This document shows, one piece after another, positions 17,273 through 26,238 of a stretch of DNA of 58,847 nt. Location of the stretch: NCBI GenBank assembly GCA_021829835.1, contig JAKBPE010000007.1, positions 1-58,847 of the forward strand, given 5' to 3'. Numbering within the stretch: the stretch's first letter is position 1; each line of letters opens with the position of its first letter. The notes under the pieces are model-generated. The model searched no databases. It worked only from the letters and a program-made list of their open reading frames with translations, and was not told the DNA's origin. Position numbers and translations under genes: made by a program. Source of the DNA: a bacterium (lineage in GTDB: Archaea; Micrarchaeota; Micrarchaeia; Micrarchaeales; CABMGC01).

Positions 17273-18059
17273 TTTTCGGAGGTACTGAAGAAGTACCAAT
17301 CTCGGGCTTATTCTGATTTGGCTTTTGATTAGAATAAAAGTAGAATAATGGAATAGCGATCAAGAAAATCGGAGTGAATATTATTGAAGATATTGAAGAT
17401 ATTATGCTGCCTAGAATTGGAGAGAATATAAGTGATATTAGATATCCTATTGAAACAATTGCGCCTGCGATTGCAGAAATTGCAAACTCTATTTCAAATA
17501 TAGACCAGAAAAATGGGAGAGATTTGTTGTAACTTTTTTTAATAGATGCTATTATACCTAGATTTTCAATTATAGATATGGTTAATGATTGTGTAATTGT
17601 CACTGCGAGAAAGACAGAGAGTACAAAACTTATTAGGATAATGAGAAACCCTCCTATTCCGCCGAATATGAATCCAGATACCATCAGCGTTGCTATTATT
17701 CCGAAGATCAGGAATATTACAATAAATAAACCCGCAGTTCTTGCGAAAAAGGGCTTTGCGTCGCTGAATGCTTTTTTCAGGAGGATCTTTCCTCCTTCGA
17801 TTTTTTGTTTAGCTATCATTACAGACATCGAAGCCAGAATGATATAGAATACAAAATTTACTATAATTAGTGCTGCTAGAAAAACTATAGAAAGTGTAAA
17901 TAATTGAAGATTAGAAGGATTTGAAGCGTTTTGAATAAGGAATAAGTATAGAAAGAGAATGGGAAGTTGGAATATCTCGTATCCGATGAACAAAAGTATA
18001 ATCGTTGGTTTTTCCTTTAGGGTTAAGTATGCGTTCCTGAGAGAATCGTTTACATACAT
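17259..18059 (-). CDS. Multi-TM membrane protein of unknown function
   Basis: Several hydrophobic segments; 3' end overlaps convergent GGR-family gene. Confidence 0.6.
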   Translation of the reverse strand: MYVNDSLRNAYLTLKEKPTIILLFIGYEIFQLPILFLYLFLIQNASNPSNLQLFTLSIVFLAALIIVNFVFYIILASMSVMIAKQKIEGGKILLKKAFSDAKPFFARTAGLFIVIFLIFGIIATLMVSGFIFGGIGGFLIILISFVLSVFLAVTITQSLTISIIENLGIIASIKKSYNKSLPFFWSIFEIEFAISAIAGAIVSIGYLISLIFSPILGSIISSISSIIFTPIFLIAIPLFYFYSNQKPNQNKPEIGTSSVPPKISQS

Positions 18060-18086
18060 AATTGGACCTTAATCTAGTTTTGTTTG

Positions 18087-18557
18087 TCAACCCTTGAATA
18101 TAAATAACAATATGGCACCTATCACGGATAATATGAGCCCTATTATGAAGCCGCCGCCCATTGGCAGGCTTATAAACGCGGCAATTGCTATTGCTATCGC
18201 CATAAGCTTAGAATGCTTCAATGTTTTTGATATGAAGAGAGCTGATAAACCAAATGCTATTATCAATATTCCACATATTACTGAGACCGCTGTTAGCTCT
18301 GAAGCATAAGGTAGGGCTTTATGCACAGCTGCAAGCGTTGTTGCGTTTATTTCATTTGTAAAATTAGCCGGATGGTTTAATATGTAGTGGAAGGAAGAGA
18401 GTACATAAACAGAGGATACTATTATCAGTATGCCACCGATTATTGCAAGTAGGCTTGCAGCAATAGGCCTCTTTTTGCTTTCCTGTGTTGTGGGTTGCTC
18501 TGAGTTTTCAGCCGGTGGATTCTTGTTCCTTCGCTTTCTTGATGAAGACGTTGCCAT
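18087..18557 (-). CDS. Four-TM membrane protein of unknown function
   Basis: Basic N-terminus then hydrophobic segments. Confidence 0.55.
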   Translation of the reverse strand: MATSSSRKRRNKNPPAENSEQPTTQESKKRPIAASLLAIIGGILIIVSSVYVLSSFHYILNHPANFTNEINATTLAAVHKALPYASELTAVSVICGILIIAFGLSALFISKTLKHSKLMAIAIAIAAFISLPMGGGFIIGLILSVIGAILLFIFKG

Positions 18558-18631
18558 TTTATCTTATAGCTTTAGAAAGAAATAATTTAAAAACTATTCT
18601 AATTTTCAGATGAAAGAGAGTTAGCAGATAA

Positions 18632-20695
18632 TTATTCATCCTCCCTTCTGACAATCTTTACTATGCCTCCCCTCGGGGTGAAAATATCTCCGCTGCGCTC
18701 CAGTTCGCTCAGGTACCTGGTTGTTGTTGCGCGGTCTATTCCCTGCTTCTCTGCTTCTGATAGAAGGTCGACTATTTTTGCTATGCCTTCATTAGACTCT
18801 TCCTGAAGTTTCTTTATTATGGACATTATTGAATTTATCTTATTTACTTTTTCCCTGGGCATTCCTGTCAATAAGGCATCTATATCCTTCCTTCCACCTC
18901 TGTCAACTGCTAATGTATTAAGCATGTATTCAAAGAGAGAGATCCCTAACTGTGCGTCCTTTTCTTCTATTATGTCTGAAAGCCGCGATTTTGCGCTTGA
19001 TTCTGATAGGCGGACTAGGCCCTCTATCTGCCTTGGAGTTATAGGAGTAGCGCCGCTCTTTATGCCGATCTTCCTGAGCTCCACATAATACTCAGAGATC
19101 CTATTCGAGGCTTCCGGGCTTAGCCTTGGCCTTATGTTCTTTTTTGCGTATGCAACATATTTTCTAAGTAGATCGTGATTGAGGGGAGGAGTCTCCACTT
19201 GTTCATAATCAGATAGATCTGCCAGTTGTGCACCTGCTGCACTATGCTGCATTAGGATATGACTTGCTATCTGTTTGTCCTTTTCCTCATCAAGATTATC
19301 CTTTATAGGGAATATGAGATCGAATCTGGAGAGAAGCGTTGGAGGAATGTCGAACTGATCAGCAGGATATGCATTAGGATCAAATCTTCCGTATTTTGGA
19401 TTTGCGGCTGCAAGTATTGTGGTTTTGGTATTGAATCTTGCGACTATTCCTGCTTTAGCAACGCTGATGGTTTGGGATTCCATTGCCTCCAGCAGTGAGG
19501 ATTTGTCTTCGTCACTGACCTTGTCGAATTCGTCTATTGAGACTTCGCCTCCTGAACCTAAGACTAATGCTCCTGCTTTTAAGACCCATCCTCCTTCTGC
19601 GAATTCATCCTTTTCTGCGGCCGCAGTAAGCCCTGCTGATGTTGTTGATTTTCCACTTACATATATGCCTTTGGGCACGAGCGCTGTTACAGATTGCAGA
19701 AGTCTTGTCTTAGCTGAACCTGGGTCACCTATGAGAAGCATGTGTATATCACTTCTTATAGGCGCTCCGTCTACTAATTTTTTGTCAGGAGTTCCGCCGA
19801 ATAATGCAAGTGCCAATGCCTTCTTTATCTCGTCGTAGCCGAATATTGAAGGAGCTATGGATTTGGAAATCTTTTCAAATATCTCCGGGTCTTTGGACAA
19901 TGTCTTTATCTCGTTCTCCTCTTCTTTTGAGATTTCAAGGTCGGTAAACTCCTTCTGTTTATGCTCTATGGAAACAGCATCAAATAACATTGAGTAAAGC
20001 ATCTTGTCTTCTTTGCCTTTTGAGGATTTTCTTGGCCTTATTCTGAGAATCCCGGTTATATCTATCCTGTCTCCAGGTGTTACAGTATTTACAAGATCGT
20101 CTTCAAGCCAGACCTCCAACTGCCATGTCGGAGTGCTTCCCTTTAGCTTTTCCAGGGGATCCTGTACAGCTATCTTTTGAAGATTTGTGAAATGTGATTC
20201 GTTATTATCTTGTTTCAATGATCGTCTCTTGCATTGAGGACATATTTCTATTGCAGTATCCCTCTCCATCTTTATTTTTATTGTTGTGCCACAGAACGTG
20301 CACTTGAATACGCCTATTGAGACCTTCGGTATTATCTCAGAGCGCTTTACTGGGAGGGAATCCAGAGTTAACATCTTTCCTATGTATTCGGAGCCTACAT
20401 CCTGTATGAGAGGCGCGCCTTCAATGCCATAAAACCTTGCATATACATTTTCTTTCGCTTCAGGATTAGGATTAAGCTTTGCCAAAGCCGCATTTGCAGC
20501 TGGGAGTATGCTATCGGGATTGTTTATCATTTCGAGTGCAAGTTCATGATCTATTTTCTCCAGGTCTTTTATATTGACCATGATGCTTCTTGTTTTCGGA
20601 TAGCCTATATACATATCATTTATTTTTTCAGTGTAATATTCATTGAAAAACTCGAGGAATTTGTCACTTAGTTCTGCTGCTGCTATTTCGTCCAT
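18632..20695 (-). CDS. mcm: MCM replicative helicase
   Basis: LLIGDPGSAKTRLLQSV; SIDEFDKVSDEDKSSLLEAMESQTISVAKAGI; zinc motif CTFCG...CPQC; C-terminal wHTH. Confidence 0.97.
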   Translation of the reverse strand: MDEIAAAELSDKFLEFFNEYYTEKINDMYIGYPKTRSIMVNIKDLEKIDHELALEMINNPDSILPAANAALAKLNPNPEAKENVYARFYGIEGAPLIQDVGSEYIGKMLTLDSLPVKRSEIIPKVSIGVFKCTFCGTTIKIKMERDTAIEICPQCKRRSLKQDNNESHFTNLQKIAVQDPLEKLKGSTPTWQLEVWLEDDLVNTVTPGDRIDITGILRIRPRKSSKGKEDKMLYSMLFDAVSIEHKQKEFTDLEISKEEENEIKTLSKDPEIFEKISKSIAPSIFGYDEIKKALALALFGGTPDKKLVDGAPIRSDIHMLLIGDPGSAKTRLLQSVTALVPKGIYVSGKSTTSAGLTAAAEKDEFAEGGWVLKAGALVLGSGGEVSIDEFDKVSDEDKSSLLEAMESQTISVAKAGIVARFNTKTTILAAANPKYGRFDPNAYPADQFDIPPTLLSRFDLIFPIKDNLDEEKDKQIASHILMQHSAAGAQLADLSDYEQVETPPLNHDLLRKYVAYAKKNIRPRLSPEASNRISEYYVELRKIGIKSGATPITPRQIEGLVRLSESSAKSRLSDIIEEKDAQLGISLFEYMLNTLAVDRGGRKDIDALLTGMPREKVNKINSIMSIIKKLQEESNEGIAKIVDLLSEAEKQGIDRATTTRYLSELERSGDIFTPRGGIVKIVRREDE

Positions 20696-20783
20696 ACCTC
20701 CTCCTCTTAGGAAAATTATATAACTTCTAAAGAATTAAAAATAATGCATGAAAAAGATATTAGTGGAAGTTCCGGTGTAATTC

Positions 20784-22268
20784 TTGGAAAAATTTTATAT
20801 AACGTCATCTATACCCTATGTAAACGCTTCGCCGCATATCGGCCATGCGCTCGAGTATACACAGACCGATGTAATTGCGAGGTATCACTCCCTTTTGGGA
20901 GAAGATGTGACATTGGGTACAGGAACCGATGAGAATAGCCTGAAGAATGTCAGGGCAGCTGAACTTCGCAGTATATCTACAGCGCAGCTCTGTGCTGAAA
21001 ATTCTGAAGTTTTCAGGAATCTTTTGAAACGGATGAATGTCTTAAAGGGGCCTTTCGTGAGGTCTTCAGTAAAGGAAGAGCATTGGGCGGGAGTATACAA
21101 GATCTGGGAGACCTGCAAGAAGAATGGAGATATCTATAGTAAGAAATATAGAGGACTTTATTGCGTAGGATGTGAGGCGTTTTATACTGAAGGAGAGCTA
21201 ATAGACGGCAAATGCCCTAACCATAATACCAGGCCTGAGGAAATCGAGGAGGAGAATTATTTCTTCAGGCTTTCCAGATATCAGGAAAAGATAGAAGAGA
21301 TAATTAGATCCGGAGAGTATATGATACTCCCGCAGGAGAGAAAGAATGAGATATTGAGTTTTATAGACTCAGGGCTTGAGGATTTCAGTATTTCAAGATC
21401 GGTAAGCAGAGCCCATGGGTGGGGTATACCCATACCTGGGGATCAGGGGCAGATTTTTTATGTATGGTTTGACGCTCTTGCAGTATATCTTACATCTGCA
21501 GGATATGGAAAGAATGAGGAAGAGTTCAAACGGCTCTGGCCTGCGGATGTGCATGTCATAGGCAAGGATATTATAAGATTTCATGCGGTTTATTGGCCAG
21601 CCATGCTTCTTTCTGCCGGATTGGCTCTTCCTAAAAAACTCTTTGTGCACGGATTTCTTACGGTTGAAGGCAAAAAGATGAGCAAATCGCTTGGAAATGT
21701 GATAAGCCCGTTTGAGATTATGGACAAATACGGCGCGGATGGCATGCGTTATTACCTAATCAGGGACATTTCAACTTTTGGAGATGGGAATTTTTCACAG
21801 GAAGGCATTAAAGACAGATATAACAAGGAACTGGTTGGGGATCTTGGAAATCTGGTAAATAGGGTTCTTACCATTGCTGAGAGAAGTGGTAAAACTGTTT
21901 TTGAAGGAAAAATTGAACTTTCGGAAAATTTGCATCTTGATGATATCTTAAAAAATATGAATGAGTGTAATCTCCATGAAGCACTGGAGAAGATCATGGA
22001 GTTCGTTAGAAGCTGCAATGCCTATGTAAACATTAAGGAACCGTGGAAAAAGAGCGGAGCTGAGCTTGATTCTGTACTTTATAACCTGCTGGAAGCGCTC
22101 AGGATATCTGCCATACTTCTGCACCCTTTCATACCAGAAACAGCAGAGAAAATATTAGCCAAAATAGGCGTTGACACCGGAACTTTCAGAATTCAAGACT
22201 GCAGCTTCAGGAAGAAATTCGCAGGAAACCTGAGCAGAGGCGAGCTTCTTTTCAGAAAGATTGAGTAG
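20784..22268 (+). CDS. metG: Methionyl-tRNA synthetase (TTG start)
   Basis: ITSSIPYVNASPHIGHALEY; GKKMSKSLGN; zinc knuckle CVGCEAF...CPNH; in-frame stop just upstream leaves TTG 20784 as the only usable start. Confidence 0.95.
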   Translation: MEKFYITSSIPYVNASPHIGHALEYTQTDVIARYHSLLGEDVTLGTGTDENSLKNVRAAELRSISTAQLCAENSEVFRNLLKRMNVLKGPFVRSSVKEEHWAGVYKIWETCKKNGDIYSKKYRGLYCVGCEAFYTEGELIDGKCPNHNTRPEEIEEENYFFRLSRYQEKIEEIIRSGEYMILPQERKNEILSFIDSGLEDFSISRSVSRAHGWGIPIPGDQGQIFYVWFDALAVYLTSAGYGKNEEEFKRLWPADVHVIGKDIIRFHAVYWPAMLLSAGLALPKKLFVHGFLTVEGKKMSKSLGNVISPFEIMDKYGADGMRYYLIRDISTFGDGNFSQEGIKDRYNKELVGDLGNLVNRVLTIAERSGKTVFEGKIELSENLHLDDILKNMNECNLHEALEKIMEFVRSCNAYVNIKEPWKKSGAELDSVLYNLLEALRISAILLHPFIPETAEKILAKIGVDTGTFRIQDCSFRKKFAGNLSRGELLFRKIE

Positions 22269-22292
22269 TAAATTGCAGTGCATCATAAGTTG

Positions 22293-23048
22293 TTACATAC
22301 GCAATACTTTTCTCATCTCGTTTTCCGTTATCATAATACGAGACGGTTTATGACTGAAATTTTTTGCAGTTATTGTGAATAGAGGAGATTCTGATTCTGC
22401 AATTACGGAGTGCGGAGTTTCAGGATTTACAGTTATGATTCCTGAATCTACTGCCTTATTTAGCATTAGTTTTTGGGCCTCCAGCCATATGACACTGGCT
22501 CTGCCCATGCTTACATAGGTTTTGGTTTCTGGACAGGCATGGAAATCTTGTATAAATGGCTCTTTTTCCATGTAAAATTCTACAGATGATCTATCAGTGT
22601 TTATCGATTTCCCAGTAAGAGCCAGTCCTATGGGTGATTTATTGGTAAATATTTTGCTATTGTTTAGTTCGAGCAAGAAGAGGAACGAATTTCCATGAAG
22701 CCTAATTTCATAGTGTGTATTTGGGGGGAGCGTAGCCATCTTTACCCTTTCTAGTATTCCTTCTGAATGATTCAACCTCCATGAGACAGAGAGAAAATCA
22801 TTGGATATTGCAACAGTATAAGAATATTCAGATGCTCTTGCTCTAATCATTCCTTGCGGGGTGTTTACTATGGAAAGACTCATATCTTCGCCACAGGAAT
22901 GCCTTAGAAAGTGGCCATAGCTAGGCAGGGAGATCACCTTAGGAGGCGATGATTTTACAGATGACACGGAGGGAGTGATATAGGGCCTTAGAACCCCACA
23001 TAGGATATCCAACTCCCTCCCTGTTATCGCTCTTTTGCTTGAGTGCAT
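22293..23048 (-). CDS. Hypothetical protein
   Basis: 251-aa ORF, no recognised motif. Confidence 0.5.
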   Translation of the reverse strand: MHSSKRAITGRELDILCGVLRPYITPSVSSVKSSPPKVISLPSYGHFLRHSCGEDMSLSIVNTPQGMIRARASEYSYTVAISNDFLSVSWRLNHSEGILERVKMATLPPNTHYEIRLHGNSFLFLLELNNSKIFTNKSPIGLALTGKSINTDRSSVEFYMEKEPFIQDFHACPETKTYVSMGRASVIWLEAQKLMLNKAVDSGIITVNPETPHSVIAESESPLFTITAKNFSHKPSRIMITENEMRKVLRM

Positions 23049-23178
23049 TAGAAATCACTGGATTTTCAGATTATAAGATATAATCATACTAAGTAATACT
23101 TTATCATATTAATATAAATTAGGATAGGGTAAAATTAGGTTTTTACCATATCCGAAAACGTTGTTATGGCATGAATCT

Positions 23179-24087
23179 TCAAGACCTGCCTATAGAATTA
23201 ACAACTTTGGCGAGGAGCTTGAGACTTCCTTCTATGTTTTTGGATTCGAGCGGATACCACGGGCTGGAAAAAGCATAGCCGAAAAGTTTTCCTTCCGCAG
23301 CGAGCTTTGGGAATATGTTCTTTTCAAGAGTTATATGGTTTGATTTTTCTCTTTCGATTGTATCGAATATGGATTGGTTGAATATGTAGACTCCTGCGCT
23401 TATGAGTTTCCCTTTCTCGTCGGTCGGTTTTTCCAGGAAGCTTGTCACCTTAAATCCATCAAGTTTTGTAACTCCGAAGCCAGTTGTTATATCCGCAGGA
23501 TAAAGCGCAATCGTTATTTCTGCCTTGGTGGAAATATGCTGCTTATACATGTCTTGCAGGTTAATCTTAAAGATGTTGTCCCCATTTATTACAAAAAAAG
23601 GCGAAGCGCCTACAAGGCCTTTTGCAAGATCTATTGCATTGGCAGTTCCCTTTGGTGAATCTTCTTTTATATAATTTATTTTAACTCCGAAGAGAGAGCC
23701 ATCGCCAAAATATCTGGTTATCTTCTCTCCGCCTCTGCCTATTGCTATAAGTATATCAGTTATCTCGTTTCTTTTCAGCTCTTTTACAACGTATTCCAGT
23801 ATGGGCCTTTCATTTACCATCAGCATGGGTTTCGGAACCCCTGCCTGCTGCTTTGTGTTGACCGTTTCTCCTCCGGCTAGTATTACGGCTTTTTTAGGAG
23901 AGGATTGCCCAAGAACTACGCTCAGAAGGCGCTCTATCGCATGTGATCTGTTTCGTATGTTGACTCCATCTATGGTTGAATCTAACTCTTTGAGCAATTC
24001 AGTATCCAGAGTTATGGTTAGACGCTCTTTCATGGATTTCTCCGTTATAAAGACTAAGGAATTGGTATTTTTATCTTTATCTGTCAT
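23179..24087 (-). CDS. Sugar-phosphate nucleotidyltransferase with N-terminal ribbon-helix-helix domain
   Basis: RLTITLDTELLKELDSTIDGVNIRNRSHAIERLL (RHH) then KKAVILAGGETVNTKQQAGVPKPMLMVNERPILEYVV (NTP transferase). Confidence 0.85.
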   Translation of the reverse strand: MTDKDKNTNSLVFITEKSMKERLTITLDTELLKELDSTIDGVNIRNRSHAIERLLSVVLGQSSPKKAVILAGGETVNTKQQAGVPKPMLMVNERPILEYVVKELKRNEITDILIAIGRGGEKITRYFGDGSLFGVKINYIKEDSPKGTANAIDLAKGLVGASPFFVINGDNIFKINLQDMYKQHISTKAEITIALYPADITTGFGVTKLDGFKVTSFLEKPTDEKGKLISAGVYIFNQSIFDTIEREKSNHITLEKNIFPKLAAEGKLFGYAFSSPWYPLESKNIEGSLKLLAKVVNSIGRS

Positions 24088-25070
24088 TTTATGAAAGACG
24101 CTTGAAATGCATTCCGATTCGAGTCTAGAATTTGCTTTTTTGTAAGGATATTATTTGATATGAGAAAGTCCATTTCGTTTCTGAGGTTTGTCATCAGAAG
24201 TTCGGGACCGTCTGTGTTTATAGCGTATTTTATCTTTTCGGAGTTCAATGCCTTGAAGATCTTCTTCATCTGGGCGAGGTCTTTTATTACACGTGTGTGG
24301 AGATTCGAAGTGGGACATATCTCTAGGGTTATTTTTGCGTCTTTTATCATTTCTATTGCCTTGCCGCTTTTCAGTGCTTGTATGCCATGGCCTATCCTGT
24401 CAGGTTCTAGATAGGTTATAGAATCTATCACTGATTGAAAATCTTCATTTTCCCCTGCATGCACGGTAAGTCCTAAGCCTTCTTCTTTTGCATGTTTGTA
24501 TAGCTTTCTGTAGTCAGAATATTTGAATTTGGAACTTATAGGATCTGCAAGGTCTATTCCTATGATTCCTCTGTGTCTGTATTTTATTGCCTTCTGAACA
24601 AGTATCTCGTTTTGCCTGTATGTGAAGGTGTTCTTGTCAAGGCATATAATTATTCCTGCTTTTATTGGATATTCCATTGATGCTCGATCAAGGCCCCTGG
24701 TAGCTGCCATAATAATTTGGTCGAGATCCTGCTCTCCATTACGGTTGCGTTTCATCGGATTGAACCTTAATTCAAGCAGAGTTATGTTGTTTTTCCGGTA
24801 TGCCCCTGCTATTGTCTGATAGATAGCCCTTTCTACAGCAAGAGGGCTGGATTGTATGAGTTCTGTCCATTTGAATAGTGAAGTGTAGTCTTCCAGGGAT
24901 TTTACATTTTTGGAATTTACAGTTATCATATCTGCAAATCTCCAGTAGTCTTTTGTTGGGAGTTTTATTCCTTGGGAGTGGGCTATCTCCCACATTGTTG
25001 CAGGATCCACAGATGCACCAAGATGGACATGGAGCTCTGCTAGTTTTTCTTTCGCATCTATCTGCGTCAT
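24084..25070 (-). CDS. Adenosine deaminase-family protein
   Basis: AELHVHLGAS; LTVHAGENEDF; RIGHGIQ; EICPTSN; INTDGPEL. Confidence 0.85.
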   Translation of the reverse strand: MTQIDAKEKLAELHVHLGASVDPATMWEIAHSQGIKLPTKDYWRFADMITVNSKNVKSLEDYTSLFKWTELIQSSPLAVERAIYQTIAGAYRKNNITLLELRFNPMKRNRNGEQDLDQIIMAATRGLDRASMEYPIKAGIIICLDKNTFTYRQNEILVQKAIKYRHRGIIGIDLADPISSKFKYSDYRKLYKHAKEEGLGLTVHAGENEDFQSVIDSITYLEPDRIGHGIQALKSGKAIEMIKDAKITLEICPTSNLHTRVIKDLAQMKKIFKALNSEKIKYAINTDGPELLMTNLRNEMDFLISNNILTKKQILDSNRNAFQASFIK

Positions 25071-26164
25071 TCTACTCCCTTTTTCTCTTCCTTCGGCCTT
25101 ATTATTGCAAAATTAGCCTTTGCTCCCATTTCGTAGACGTTTCTTGCTCCTACATATCCCATTGAAGTTTTAAGCGCTGAGGTGAGCTTCTCTACCATAT
25201 CGCTTACAGGGCCTTCTGATTCTACATGTATTTTTATTCCTTCGGCGATGTCTTTTCCTTTTCCTGAATCCTGATAGCGGTCAAGCGCTGCACGCTTGGC
25301 TCTTGCCTCACTGCTTCCCATTCCCCAGTATACCTTGTATTGCTTGCCGTCTTTTTCTATTTTTTGTCCTGGGCTTTCATCACAGCGTGCTAACATGTTG
25401 CCCAGCATAACAAATGAGGCTCCCAACCCGAAAGATATCGCTATGTCTCTTGGCTTGCGTATTCCACCATCTGCAATTATCGGTATTGAAAGTTTCAGTT
25501 TTCTTAGAGCGGAGGTAGCCTCTTCCAGAGCAAAAGGGACAGGAGAGCCTACCCCAGTCACATCAGTAGTAGTGCATATGGAGCCTCCGCCCATTCCGAC
25601 TTTTATTCCGGATATGTTTTGAGAGCCTATTTCCTTTACCGCATGTAGTATTCCTTGCTCTGTGCCTAAATTTCCTATTACTATCTTTTTTCCTGTAGAT
25701 TGGATTATCTTTTTAACAGCTTCGAATATCTTTTGATTGTGGAAGCTAGCAACATCAGTAAATAATATGTCGGCTTCTTCTGCTATTGCTATTGCGCGCT
25801 CCACTTCTGAAGAGATAGCTACACCTACTGCGAGCCTGCCTTTCATGTCTTTCGTAGCATTTGGATTATTTTCAGGAATTTTGAATGACTTGACTTTCCG
25901 AAGCATCTCTAATGCCTCTTCAGTACTGCAATTCCGATGTATTACACCAAGGCCACCGCTGAGACCTAGGGCTATGGCCATTTCAGGACCTGTTACAGTA
26001 TCCATCGCCGCGGAGAGAAAAGGGGATTTTAAAATAATCCCGTCAAGCGAAGAAGAAGAATCTATATCTTTCGGGCTCATTTGTGCATATCCTGGAAGCA
26101 TTAGAAGTTCATCAAAAGAGTATGCCTTTTTGCAATTCCCAAGTTTGCTTTCGTCTATTTCCAT
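25067..26164 (-). CDS. guaB: IMP dehydrogenase lacking the CBS (Bateman) module
   Basis: FDELLMLPGYAQMSP; SAAMDTVTGPEMAIALGLSGGLGVIHRN; VGMGGGSICTTTDVTGVGSP; GMGSSEA; catalytic barrel continues directly where CBS normally inserts. Confidence 0.9.
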   Translation of the reverse strand: MEIDESKLGNCKKAYSFDELLMLPGYAQMSPKDIDSSSSLDGIILKSPFLSAAMDTVTGPEMAIALGLSGGLGVIHRNCSTEEALEMLRKVKSFKIPENNPNATKDMKGRLAVGVAISSEVERAIAIAEEADILFTDVASFHNQKIFEAVKKIIQSTGKKIVIGNLGTEQGILHAVKEIGSQNISGIKVGMGGGSICTTTDVTGVGSPVPFALEEATSALRKLKLSIPIIADGGIRKPRDIAISFGLGASFVMLGNMLARCDESPGQKIEKDGKQYKVYWGMGSSEARAKRAALDRYQDSGKGKDIAEGIKIHVESEGPVSDMVEKLTSALKTSMGYVGARNVYEMGAKANFAIIRPKEEKKGVE

Positions 26165-26238
26165 ATGGCTTATACGTAGACAATATTTATATGGGTTTTC
26201 TGGCCTTTCCAGAATTTTACTACCAGCGTATGTTTAAG

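Noticed and set aside
20744-20932. Alternative ORF MHEKDISGSSGVILGKI overlapping the metG start, possible frameshift
   Set aside because: The metG frame has a usable TTG directly before EKFYITSSIPYVNASPHIGH; no need to invoke a frameshift.
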